DNA from: CAYMEV01 sp964431655 [NCBI: uncultured bacterium]
GTDB lineage: Bacteria > CAYMEV01
Reading direction: 5' to 3'
DNA length: 10,711 nucleotides
Assembly: GCA_964431655.1 (NCBI GenBank)
Contig: CAYSKJ010000114.1
Coordinates: 1-10,711, forward strand
Both the position numbers and the translations under genes were made by a program. Positions 1 through 7,186 of this stretch are shown in pieces; the first letter of the stretch is position 1; each line of letters starts with the position of its first letter. The notes under the pieces were generated by a model. It worked only from the letters and a program-made list of their open reading frames with translations, searched no databases and was not told where the DNA came from.

Positions 1-2036
1 CGGTTACTGGATACATAAGAGGTATTAGCAGGGATGAGTCATGCCATAAAGCAGGGCTCAAACCCCTTCTGGATATAGTAAACATCAATGATAACTGTGA
101 TAAAAATACTCTGGCAATAATTGATTTCATCACGGATTATTACCATGCCCCCTGCGGGGCTGTATACCCTTATGCAGTCCCTAACTATGAGAGGATAACC
201 AGGCTTGAGTCAAAGGAGAATTCAGGCCTTCAAATCAAGCTGACATCAATGGAAAGCGAGATATTAGCTATAATGCGGTCAAAGAAGGGAATGTCGCCGG
301 CAGGCCTGAAAAAGAAACTGAAAAACTGCAACGGGATTAACCTTGCTTTATCCTTTTTATGGAAAAGGGGCCTGATAGAAATCCTGTTTGACTTCCCTGA
401 ATTTAAAAACCGGGTTTTTAAAACCATTGAAATAAGCCTTACGGGAAGACAGCAGGAGATTTATTCGGCTATCACAAGCCAGTTTCCCAAAGGCTTTTCA
501 TCCCACCTTATATACGGTATTACCGGCTCAGGAAAGACCTATATCTATATGAAACTCATTCAGGATGCAGTTAAAAAGGGAGGCCAGGCTCTTTTGCTTG
601 TGCCCGAAATAGGCATCAGCATGCATCTTGAAAAACTTTTCCGGGAGTTTATACCAAATACTTCAATGATCCATTCAAGCCTTGGGAAAAAGGATAAAAG
701 ACATATATTCCAGAATGCCGCGAATGGTTTATCAAGCCTTGTCATAGGCCCAAGAAGCGCTCTTTTTATCCCTTTCAGGGACCTGAAACTGATTATAATT
801 GATGAAGAGCATGATAAATCGTACAAGCAGGAGAATGTGCCGTGCTATAATGCCAGGGATGTGGCTGTCTACCGGGCAATGAAGGAGAATATACCTGTTA
901 TCCTGGGCAGTGCCACTCCAAGCCTCGAATCCTATTATAATGCCAGGATAAAGGGAAAATACAGCTTTTATGAACTGCGGGAGAGATACGGCCAGTCCAG
1001 CCTTCCAGAAATTATCACGGTAGACCTTAGGCAGGAAAAGGAAAAGAAGCAGTCTACCATAATTAGCAGTCTGCTTATTGAAAATCTGCAGAGGATGAAA
1101 CAGGAGGGCGACCAGGGGATTATTTTCATTAACCGCAGGGGCTTCTATTCTGCCATAATATGCCTTAAATGCGGAGAAAGCATTAAATGCAGAGGATGTT
1201 CAGTCTCCATGTCTTATCACAGTGATATAGACAGGCTTGTATGCCACCAGTGCGGCAAGAAGAGAGCTATGCCTGAAGACTGCCCTTACTGCGGAAGCCA
1301 GAAACTCACGAGCTTCGGATTCGGAACAGAGCAGGTTGCGGAGCTTATAGGCAGTTATATACCCGGAATCAGGATACTGAGATTTGATTCAGATAAGGTC
1401 AAACAGAGGGAAAAGGACAGTTTGCTGAAGAATTTTGCCGATCATGCCTATGACTTGATAGTAGGGACACAGATGATAACAAAGGGATTTGACTTTCCAA
1501 AAGTCAATCTCGTAGGTGTCATACAGGCCGATGAGAACCTTTATATGCCGGATTTCAGGGGTGCTGAAAGGACATACCAGATAATAAGCCAGGTAAGCGG
1601 AAGATCAGGGAGAAGGGAAAAAAAGGGGATGGTTATAATACAGACTTATATGCCCGAACACTATTCCATAGCATACAGCCTCATCAATGACTATTACGGC
1701 TTTGCTGAAAAAGAACTGGTATTAAGGAAAAGATACGGCTACCCGCCTTATAAAAAGCTGTGTATGATTTCTGCCAGCGGATACAACAAAATAAGGGTTA
1801 TGCAGATTGCCTCCAGGCTGTATGATAAGCTTTGTGAAAATAAAAAGGGGAATGTCTCAATAATAGGGCCGGTATCGGCCTTTATCGAAAAACGGAAGAA
1901 TCAGTACCGCTGGAATATCCTTCTGCAAGGGAATCTCAGCAGTATAAACAGCCTTCTTTCCTCAGTTTCCTCCGTATACCAGAGCAGTGCCTCAACGGGC
2001 AGTATAACCGTTGATATGGACCCCTACAGCTTTTAA
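1..2036 (+). CDS. priA: Primosomal protein N' (PriA helicase), 5' end outside the window
   Basis: PriA is the DEAH-type 3'-5' helicase that recognises stalled or repaired forks and reloads the replisome. The frame is open from base 3, upstream of the first ATG at 249. That upstream part reads as the PriA 3'-DNA-binding domain: a segment like GIV...LK.v..vld, then DYYHAPCGAVYPYAVP, matching YY..p.G.v....lP. About 40-45 N-terminal residues are therefore missing and ATG 249 is not the start. Visible motifs: Walker A GITGSGKT (516-539), DEEH (801-812), GSATPSLE (906-929), eight zinc-binding cysteines as four CxxC pairs (1161-1292), GTQMITKGFDFP (1464-1499), motif VI QVSGRSGR (family usually QVAGRAGR) and a C-terminal VDMDP matching the family DvDP. 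About 677 residues are visible, against 732 in E. coli. It converges on the M42 peptidase gene with a 10-base gap and no visible terminator. Confidence 0.96.
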   Translation, partial: VTGYIRGISRDESCHKAGLKPLLDIVNINDNCDKNTLAIIDFITDYYHAPCGAVYPYAVPNYERITRLESKENSGLQIKLTSMESEILAIMRSKKGMSPAGLKKKLKNCNGINLALSFLWKRGLIEILFDFPEFKNRVFKTIEISLTGRQQEIYSAITSQFPKGFSSHLIYGITGSGKTYIYMKLIQDAVKKGGQALLLVPEIGISMHLEKLFREFIPNTSMIHSSLGKKDKRHIFQNAANGLSSLVIGPRSALFIPFRDLKLIIIDEEHDKSYKQENVPCYNARDVAVYRAMKENIPVILGSATPSLESYYNARIKGKYSFYELRERYGQSSLPEIITVDLRQEKEKKQSTIISSLLIENLQRMKQEGDQGIIFINRRGFYSAIICLKCGESIKCRGCSVSMSYHSDIDRLVCHQCGKKRAMPEDCPYCGSQKLTSFGFGTEQVAELIGSYIPGIRILRFDSDKVKQREKDSLLKNFADHAYDLIVGTQMITKGFDFPKVNLVGVIQADENLYMPDFRGAERTYQIISQVSGRSGRREKKGMVIIQTYMPEHYSIAYSLINDYYGFAEKELVLRKRYGYPPYKKLCMISASGYNKIRVMQIASRLYDKLCENKKGNVSIIGPVSAFIEKRKNQYRWNILLQGNLSSINSLLSSVSSVYQSSASTGSITVDMDPYSF

Positions 2037-2046
2037 GGCCGTTATA

Positions 2047-3060
2047 TCAGTAGTCCTTTATTATAGCTTTTATAAATTCTATGAGGCTGAAATAATCATT
2101 CCTTGATATAATGGAGTTGGGAGAATGCATGGCGAAGGCCGGCAGAGCAAAGCCTATACCGTCAGTCTCCAGTTCATAACAAAGCTTTCCGAGTTCCCCG
2201 TTTCCCGCCCTTGAAACCATGTCCTGGCATATGATATCATGTTTTTGGCCGATTTCAATGATCCTTTTACTGACCGGGGGTGCTGAGACATAGGAATTGT
2301 CCATATGAGCAATAGCCACTCCCCTGTCAATAACTGCACCTGTGGGTGAATCGAAGGGTACCATGGTTCCGGGGCATATCTCAATATTTACAAAAAGAGA
2401 TGGCTTTAAATCAAGATTTTTAAAGGCTGATGCTATTTCCTTATGGGGCCAGAAGGTGGTTTCTTCACGGGATGAAAACAATGCAACAAACTTGTTGGGG
2501 GATTCAGCAAGGAATTCTTTGGAGTGCATGGCGCATACAATAGCGCTTACCGCGGCCCTGGCGTCAAAACATTTGCCAAAGATCCTGTCTTTTTTGATTT
2601 CCGTTTCGTTTTTTGCACTGCCAACTGCATATATGGGGACGAGTTTTTGAGCCTCCTCCCTGTCTGAAACACCGATATCAACAAAGTACTTGCGGTTTTT
2701 ATCCTCCTTTTTCACAATAATTATACCTGTTATATTTCCCGGGTTAAAAAGGACTCTCTGATTATTGAAATCATCCGAGATTACAGAGATTGGCAAAACT
2801 TCTATGAGGCCATTGTCCAGATATCTTCTCGGCTTTATGCCAAGCTCATCCATGTGGCTTTGAAAGACGATTGTTTTGCCTGATTTATTCTTATCAGCAG
2901 GATTAAAAACAATAAGGTTCTTATGGGGTGTTATATGGTGGAAAAAGGACTGCCCCAGGATCTGCTGTATTATATCAAGTATATCATCTTCAAAGGAAGA
3001 AGGGCCGAAGGCATCGCAAAGCTTTTTTAAAATTTTCAGATAATAATTCTGTTCATTCAT
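2047..3060 (-). CDS. M42-family metallo-aminopeptidase (glutamyl aminopeptidase / FrvX-CelM type)
   Basis: This is a 337-residue cytoplasmic peptidase, close to the usual 340-360 for M42. The family forms large tetrahedral complexes that remove N-terminal residues from peptides using two divalent metals. Recognisable sites are QSHMDELG (H69, D71), GKCFDAR (D166), SSREET (E199 catalytic base, E200 ligand), VNIEICPG (E227, likely ligand) and AMHSPNSIIS (H312), so the whole metal set appears present. The sequence is otherwise divergent: the GG that usually follows the first metal motif is absent and the loop after E227 is short. Substrate preference cannot be read from it. The ATG at 3060 has an upstream GAGG about 9 bases away on the minus strand. 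It is transcribed divergently from the Rrf2 gene, and nothing links it functionally to either neighbour. Confidence 0.85.
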   Translation of the reverse strand: MNEQNYYLKILKKLCDAFGPSSFEDDILDIIQQILGQSFFHHITPHKNLIVFNPADKNKSGKTIVFQSHMDELGIKPRRYLDNGLIEVLPISVISDDFNNQRVLFNPGNITGIIIVKKEDKNRKYFVDIGVSDREEAQKLVPIYAVGSAKNETEIKKDRIFGKCFDARAAVSAIVCAMHSKEFLAESPNKFVALFSSREETTFWPHKEIASAFKNLDLKPSLFVNIEICPGTMVPFDSPTGAVIDRGVAIAHMDNSYVSAPPVSKRIIEIGQKHDIICQDMVSRAGNGELGKLCYELETDGIGFALPAFAMHSPNSIISRNDYFSLIEFIKAIIKDY

Positions 3061-3132
3061 TATTGTTTACCTCGAATAATTTTTTTATATATAAGCACAT
3101 TAATAAAGGGTTGAAAAGAAAAAATGCCATAG

Positions 3133-3161
3133 TTTCCATTAAATATTCCGGCCGATGGAAA
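3133..3161. repeat. Inverted repeat in the divergent intergenic region
   Basis: TTTCCAT (3133-3139) and its exact complement ATGGAAA (3155-3161) are separated by 15 bases. It lies between the divergent M42 peptidase and Rrf2 genes, upstream of the putative rrf2 promoter. There is no T-tract and it is not GC-rich, so it does not look like a terminator. It could be a protein-binding site or chance. Confidence 0.25.
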
Positions 3162-3174
3162 ATACAGATTTACA

Positions 3175-3202
3175 TTGATTTATGACCTTCCGGGTATATA
3201 GT
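3175..3202 (+). promoter_or_regulatory. Candidate sigma-70 promoter of the Rrf2-family gene
   Basis: TTGATT (3175-3180) and TATAGT (3197-3202) are spaced by 16 bases and sit about 28 bases before the chosen start codon at 3230. The match is 4/6 for the -35 and 5/6 for the -10. The region is AT-rich, so chance matches are easy. Confidence 0.35.
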
Positions 3203-3218
3203 ATTTTAGTAGAATTAA

Positions 3219-3223
3219 AGGGG
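3219..3223 (+). promoter_or_regulatory. Ribosome binding site deciding the Rrf2 start
   Basis: AGGGG is followed by six bases and ATG at 3230. An in-frame upstream ATG at 3182 lacks such a site and would add 16 residues outside the Rrf2 fold, so 3230 is preferred. Confidence 0.75.
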
Positions 3224-3229
3224 ATAAAA

Positions 3230-3631
3230 ATGAAGCTTACAGCAAAATCCGAATATGCCCTTCTGGCACTTATAGATATGGTAGAGCATTATGATGAAGG
3301 CTATATAAAGATCGTAAATATTGCAGAAAGGAAGCAGATACCAAGGAAATTCCTTGAAAATATACTGGCAACCTTAAGGACTGCAGGTTATTGCCTCAGC
3401 AGGAGGGGAGGAGATGGAGGATATAAGCTTGCAAAGAAACCGGACAGGATTACCCTTGCTGAGATCATGAGGCTGATGGATGGCGCCCTTGCACCGGTGG
3501 AATCAGTCAGCACTTTCTTTTATCGGAATACACCCATAGAAAAGAATGAGAAACTGAAGAAAATCATGAAGGAAATCAGGGATTACATAGCCTGGAAGCT
3601 TGAAAATATAACCTTTGCAGATTTAGTATGA
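3230..3631 (+). CDS. Rrf2-family winged-helix transcriptional regulator, lacking Fe-S cysteines
   Basis: The product is a 133-residue DNA-binding regulator. The N-terminal MKLTAKSEYALLALIDM, the IPRKFLENILATLR recognition region and the wing RRGGDGGYKLAKKPDRITLAEIM are classic Rrf2 signatures; the C-terminal WKLENITFADLV matches the usual dimer-helix end. IscR/NsrR-type members carry three cysteines after the wing to bind an Fe-S cluster. Here the only cysteine is Cys55, before the wing, so a canonical cluster is not possible. That resembles CymR-type members, which sense a partner protein or metabolite instead. The gene directly precedes and is co-oriented with the Pst-like operon, with a palindrome in the 64-base gap, so it is the likely regulator of that operon (inference). 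Ligand unknown. Confidence 0.9.
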   Translation: MKLTAKSEYALLALIDMVEHYDEGYIKIVNIAERKQIPRKFLENILATLRTAGYCLSRRGGDGGYKLAKKPDRITLAEIMRLMDGALAPVESVSTFFYRNTPIEKNEKLKKIMKEIRDYIAWKLENITFADLV

Positions 3632-3640
3632 TTTTTTTTA

Positions 3641-3668
3641 TTGACATTATATATATTGTCTATAGATT
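3641..3668 (+). promoter_or_regulatory. Candidate promoter of the Pst-like operon
   Basis: TTGACA (3641-3646), a perfect -35, and TAGATT (3663-3668) are spaced by 16 bases. The stretch TATAGATTTAATAG closely resembles TATAGAATTAATAG at the promoter of the GLUG protein gene. Transcription would begin near 3675, giving a short leader before the pstS start. It lies after the rrf2 stop, so the importer could be transcribed separately from its regulator. Confidence 0.55.
3643..3660. promoter_or_regulatory. Palindromic candidate operator overlapping the pst promoter
   Basis: GACATTATATATATTGTC is an inverted repeat with only one mismatched pair (bases 3647 and 3656). The symmetry extends imperfectly to 3639-3664 (22 of 26 bases symmetric). 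It covers most of the -35 hexamer and the spacer, the right place for a repressor. Rrf2 proteins bind AT-rich dyads of this size as dimers, and the Rrf2 gene ends 11 bases before the core. Confidence 0.5.
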
Positions 3669-3679
3669 TAATAGAAAAT

Positions 3680-3684
3680 GGAGG
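3680..3684 (+). promoter_or_regulatory. Ribosome binding site deciding the pstS-like start
   Basis: GGAGG lies 11 bases before ATG 3696. The in-frame ATG at 3678 overlaps this site and would put six extra residues before the signal peptide, so ATG 3696 is preferred. Confidence 0.65.
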
Positions 3685-3695
3685 TTTTGGATTTT

Positions 3696-4652
3696 ATGAA
3701 GAAAACAGCATTATTAGTCCTTTTTATTTTTATCATGTCCCTGATAGCCTGCAGGCCTGCCCAAAAGCATGAAAATGACAGCGCTCTGAACGGGAGACTG
3801 ATTATATCCGGTGCATGGGCCCTTTATCCCCTGGCCGTGTCATGGGCGGAGGAGTTTAAGGAGATACATCCCGGAGTAAAGATAGAGATATCAGCAGGAG
3901 GAGCAGGCAAGGGCATGGCTGATGTGCTGTCCGGTCTGGTGGATCTGGCGATGGTATCACGGGAGATATACCCCCAGGAAATAGAGCAGGGAGCCTTTTT
4001 TATTCCTGTGGCTGTCGATGCTGTGGTTCCCACAGTCAACCATGGAAACCCTGTGCTGGGAGTGTTGAAGGAAAAAGGGATGAAAAAGGATATATTTTTA
4101 AGATTATGGATTAAAGGTGAGAAGCTTGACTGGGGGCTGATTTATGGTCAGGGGACTGTCGGGGAGATAAATATATATACCAGGTCTGATGCCTGCGGTG
4201 CGGCAGCCACCTTTGCTGCGTTTCTTGATAAAATGCAGGAAGACCTTCAGGGAACAGGAATATACGGTGATCCAGGTATGGTTACAGCAGTGAGGGATGA
4301 CAGGCTTGGAATAGGATATAATAATATCAACTTTGTTTATGACAAGGACACGAGGTGTCCGGTTGAAGGGGTGGATGTAATACCGGTTGATCTGAATGAA
4401 AATGGAATTCTGGATGAGAGCGAGAATTTTTACAGCACCCTTGACCTTATGGTTAATGCTGTATCAGAAGGGAGATATCCAGCACCTCCTGCCAGAGAGC
4501 TTTATTTTGTAAGCAAAGGCAAACCACCTGAAGGGCTGGCAAAAGAATTTTTAATTTATGTCCTTGCCCAGGGCCAGCAGCTTAACCTGGAAGCAGGCTA
4601 TGTAAGCATCTCGGAAGATAAAATTAAGCTTGCTCTGGACAAATTACGGTAG
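3696..4652 (+). CDS. PstS-like substrate-binding lipoprotein of a phosphate-type ABC importer
   Basis: The 318-residue protein captures an oxyanion outside the membrane and delivers it to the PstC/PstA-like permease. MKKTALLVLFIFIMSLIAC is a lipoprotein signal with lipobox LIAC (Cys19). PstS-type features follow: ISGAWALYPLAVSWAEEF (37-54), the AGGAGKG loop (67-73), D83, and S88-R89. The second ligand loop reads RSDACGAAATF (163-173) where classical PstS has a dGSGT-type sequence, so phosphate contacts differ. Residues 232-243 (DLNENGILDESE) fit a 12-residue EF-hand loop exactly (D1, N3, N5, G6, D9, E12) and may bind calcium. The loop, GIGYNNI and YPAPPAREL recall a diverged PstS-like group usually annotated as phosphate-binding (from memory). 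ATG 3696 is chosen because the signal peptide and GGAGG fit it. Phosphate is the default substrate, not a certain one. Confidence 0.82.
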   Translation: MKKTALLVLFIFIMSLIACRPAQKHENDSALNGRLIISGAWALYPLAVSWAEEFKEIHPGVKIEISAGGAGKGMADVLSGLVDLAMVSREIYPQEIEQGAFFIPVAVDAVVPTVNHGNPVLGVLKEKGMKKDIFLRLWIKGEKLDWGLIYGQGTVGEINIYTRSDACGAAATFAAFLDKMQEDLQGTGIYGDPGMVTAVRDDRLGIGYNNINFVYDKDTRCPVEGVDVIPVDLNENGILDESENFYSTLDLMVNAVSEGRYPAPPARELYFVSKGKPPEGLAKEFLIYVLAQGQQLNLEAGYVSISEDKIKLALDKLR

Positions 4653-4659
4653 AAAAACC

Positions 4660-5550
4660 ATGGCCGCCGGCAGGATAACAAAGGACAGGATTGCCCGGAT
4701 ATGCATGGTATTAACCACTGCAGCTGTAAACATTGTCCTGCTTTTAGTGCTGCTTGGCCTTTTTGCAAAATCGGGACCGGTACTTAAGCAGAATAATCTG
4801 TTACAGCTTATCTTTTCATCAGAATGGTCGCCACTGAAGGGGCAGTTTGGGCTTTTTAACTTTATTTTCGGAACCTTTACGGTCACTTTTCTTGCCATAA
4901 TCATTTCTGCCCCTCTGTGTCTGCTCACAGCTGTCTACCTGTCGGAATACAGCTCCAGAAGGCTCCTCTACTGGGCAAAGCTTTTTATTGATATGCTGGC
5001 CGGCATACCGGCTGTTGTTTACGGGGTGTGGGGTGTTCTGGTTATAATACCCCTGATACGGGATTATTTTGCCCCCCTTTTCGGAAAAGCGGTCACGGGC
5101 TACAGCCTTCTTGCTGGAGGGATAGTCCTTTCTATAATGGTATCTCCAATAATTATTTCAGTCCTTTTAGAAATTTTCTCATCCATAGAGAATGAACTTA
5201 AGGAATCCTCCCTTTCCCTCGGGGCTACAAAATGGCAGACAGTAAAGCATGTAATATTGAAAAAATCCCTAAGCGGTATTATCTCTGCTGTCATTCTGGG
5301 AACTTCCAGGGCACTGGGCGGTACCATGGCAGTCCTTATGGTTACGGGAAATGTAGCTGTTATCCCGGACAGTATATTTGATCCTATATATACCATACCC
5401 TCCCTTATTGCTAATAATTACGGCGAAATGCTCTCCATACCCCTCTATGATTCAGCTCTGATGTTTGCAGGCCTTGTACTCCTGCTTATTATTCTAGCCT
5501 TTAATATAGCATCCAGGCTGATGCTCCTGAAATACCGCAGGGAGGTTTAG
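4660..5550 (+). CDS. pstC: PstC-like ABC transporter permease
   Basis: One of two membrane subunits forming the translocation channel for the substrate delivered by the PstS-like lipoprotein. It is 296 residues with an N-terminal membrane helix (about 18-36), an extracytoplasmic loop, then five more hydrophobic segments (about 68-95, 110-133, 148-172, 206-229, 263-289). The ABC-permease EAA loop, which docks on the ATPase, is ELKESSLSLGATKWQTV (179-195). AGIPAVVYGVWG (114-125) and SRALGGTMAV (216-225) are typical of the Pst family. ATG 4660 follows the pstS stop by seven bases and has only a weak ribosome site, so translation is probably coupled. A TTG at 4630 would overlap pstS without adding family sequence. 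The order pstS-pstC-pstA-pstB matches known operons. Confidence 0.9.
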   Translation: MAAGRITKDRIARICMVLTTAAVNIVLLLVLLGLFAKSGPVLKQNNLLQLIFSSEWSPLKGQFGLFNFIFGTFTVTFLAIIISAPLCLLTAVYLSEYSSRRLLYWAKLFIDMLAGIPAVVYGVWGVLVIIPLIRDYFAPLFGKAVTGYSLLAGGIVLSIMVSPIIISVLLEIFSSIENELKESSLSLGATKWQTVKHVILKKSLSGIISAVILGTSRALGGTMAVLMVTGNVAVIPDSIFDPIYTIPSLIANNYGEMLSIPLYDSALMFAGLVLLLIILAFNIASRLMLLKYRREV

Positions 5551-5552
5551 CC

Positions 5553-6404
5553 ATGGACAAGAGAAAACTGGAGGAGAGAATCTTTCTGTGCCTGATGAGG
5601 ATATCGGCAGGCCTGGTATTTACAGCTCTGCTCGCCATTACGGGTACTATATTTGTCAAGGGCTTTAATTCCCTGAGCATATCCATGCTTACCCAGGTTC
5701 CGAAGGGTGGTTATTACCTGGGTAAAGAGGGCGGAATACTGAATGCGATTGTCGGAAGCCTTTTAATAGGCATTTTATCAACGCTTCTTGCTCTTGCCCT
5801 GGCGCTTCCCATAACCTTCTATATAAATATTTACCGCCGGGGTAGATCAAAATTTGCATATTATACAAGGTTCTCCCTTGATGTCCTTACAGGAGTACCA
5901 AGCATAGTATACGGTCTTTACGGGTTTTTAATCCTCAGGTTTCTGGGAATAAGGGCTTCCCTGCTGGGAGGGGTATTTGCCGTTGCAATGCTTATACTTC
6001 CCCTTATGTGCCGAACTATTGATGAGGTAATAAGGCTGGTTCCTAAAGATCTGCTTGATACCGCCTACAGCCTTGGATCTACCAGGCTTGAGACAATAAT
6101 CCATGTATTACTCAGGCAGATATCGGGAGGAATAGTAATGGCAGTGATGATAGCCTTTGGAAGGGGAATAGGGGATGCAGCATCGGTTCTTTTTACTGCC
6201 GGCTTTTCAGATTACATACCGACTTCATTACTTCAGCCTGCAGCCACACTGCCCCTGGCTATTTTCTTTCAGCTGCAAAGCCCTTTGCCAGAGGTCCAGG
6301 AAAGGGCTTATGCTTCAGCTTTCATACTTACAATGATAATACTAATTATCAGCATAATGGTAAGAATGCTTGGGAAAAAATTCTCAAGAAATGTTATAAG
6401 GTAG
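5553..6404 (+). CDS. pstA: PstA-like ABC transporter permease
   Basis: Second membrane subunit of the importer, 283 residues, pairing with PstC. Hydrophobic segments lie at about 17-36, 64-92, 108-133, 136-153, 192-215 and 254-272. The EAA loop DLLDTAYSLGSTRLETI (166-182) contacts the ATPase. LTGVPSIVYGLYGF (112-125) and FGRGIGDAASVLF (202-214) are the usual PstA signatures, the latter corresponding to ARAiGEtA in most PstA proteins. A strong GGGAGG (5540-5545) inside the end of pstC sits seven bases before the ATG, and the start follows the pstC stop by two bases, so the genes are co-transcribed. No frameshift or truncation is visible. Confidence 0.92.
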   Translation: MDKRKLEERIFLCLMRISAGLVFTALLAITGTIFVKGFNSLSISMLTQVPKGGYYLGKEGGILNAIVGSLLIGILSTLLALALALPITFYINIYRRGRSKFAYYTRFSLDVLTGVPSIVYGLYGFLILRFLGIRASLLGGVFAVAMLILPLMCRTIDEVIRLVPKDLLDTAYSLGSTRLETIIHVLLRQISGGIVMAVMIAFGRGIGDAASVLFTAGFSDYIPTSLLQPAATLPLAIFFQLQSPLPEVQERAYASAFILTMIILIISIMVRMLGKKFSRNVIR

Positions 6405-6412
6405 GTGCAGAA

Positions 6413-7174
6413 ATGACCAAAAATCCTTTTATAGAGCTATGCAACCTTAACCTTTTTATTGGAAAGGAAAGAATCTTAAAGGATATAAGCATAAGGATAC
6501 CGGGCAATAGGATTACAGCTATTATAGGGCCTTCCGGGTGCGGCAAGACAAGCCTGTTAAAGTGTTTCAACCGTCTTGTTGAGACGGTGGAGGGAGCGAG
6601 GGTTACAGGAAGGATAATGGTCGACGGGCAGAATATTCTTGATGAAAATGCCGATATTTCCGAAGTTAGAAAAAAAATGGGGCTTTTGCTTCAAAAACCT
6701 TACCCCCTGCCGATGTCCATATTCGATAATGTTGCTTATGGCCCCAGGATTCACGGTATGAAAAACAAAAAAAGACTGAAAGAGATAGTTGAGCATCATC
6801 TTATACAGGTTGGCCTCTGGGAGGAAGTCAAGGGTAAGCTCAACTCACCTGCAACGGCACTTTCTGTCGGACAGCAGCAAAGGCTATGCCTTGCCAGGGG
6901 GCTTGCTGTTGAACCGGAGATAATACTGGCTGATGAGTCCACCTCAGCACTGGACCCCGTGTCAAGCAGCAGGATAGAATCAAGGTTTTCCGCCCTGAAG
7001 GAAAACTATACCATAATAATGGTAACCCACATATTAAGACAGGCAAAAAGGCTGGCAGATTACGTTATCTTTATGTATTACGGCAGAGCACTGGAGGCCG
7101 GCCCTGCCAGAGAGATATTCGAAAATCCCCAAAACGAGATAACAAGGCAGTATATCAGCGGTGTCATAAGCTGA
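6413..7174 (+). CDS. pstB: PstB-like ABC transporter ATPase
   Basis: Cytoplasmic ATPase that powers import; 253 residues, the normal PstB length. Walker A is GPSGCGKT (39-46), the Q-loop is LLLQKPYPLPMSIFDNVAYG (91-110, a PstB hallmark), the signature is LSVGQQQR (150-157), Walker B is IILADE (170-175), the D-loop is SALD and the switch histidine is H206 in MVTH. Two departures: the signature has Val where PstB usually has Gly (LSGGQ), and Walker B continues DESTSALDP where most PstB proteins have DEPcSALDP. Both are unlikely to inactivate it, as all catalytic residues remain. It starts eight bases after pstA and is the last gene of the operon; no phoU follows, as the next genes are on the other strand. 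Confidence 0.93.
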   Translation: MTKNPFIELCNLNLFIGKERILKDISIRIPGNRITAIIGPSGCGKTSLLKCFNRLVETVEGARVTGRIMVDGQNILDENADISEVRKKMGLLLQKPYPLPMSIFDNVAYGPRIHGMKNKKRLKEIVEHHLIQVGLWEEVKGKLNSPATALSVGQQQRLCLARGLAVEPEIILADESTSALDPVSSSRIESRFSALKENYTIIMVTHILRQAKRLADYVIFMYYGRALEAGPAREIFENPQNEITRQYISGVIS

Positions 7175-7186
7175 TAGAGTGTTTTC

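Noticed and set aside
249-251. ATG as the start of priA
   Set aside because: The same frame stays open to the window edge and the upstream residues match the PriA N-terminal domain, so this Met is internal.
2037-2046. Bidirectional terminator between priA and the M42 peptidase gene
   Set aside because: The gap is only 10 bases and no GC-rich stem with a T-run is visible there; the same holds for 7175-7186.
2342-2650. Plus-strand open frame inside the M42 peptidase gene
   Set aside because: It is antisense to a gene with clear metal-binding motifs and its translation has no recognisable features.
3182-3229. Upstream ATG as the start of the Rrf2 gene
   Set aside because: It would add 16 residues before the conserved MKLTAKSEYALLAL start, while ATG 3230 has a good AGGGG site six bases upstream.
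3678-3695. Upstream ATG as the start of the pstS-like gene
   Set aside because: It overlaps the GGAGG ribosome site and would put MEVLDF before an otherwise standard lipoprotein signal.
3632-3695. PhoB box upstream of the Pst-like operon
   Set aside because: I looked for tandem CTGTCAT-like 11-bp repeats and found none; the TGTC here is part of the palindrome.
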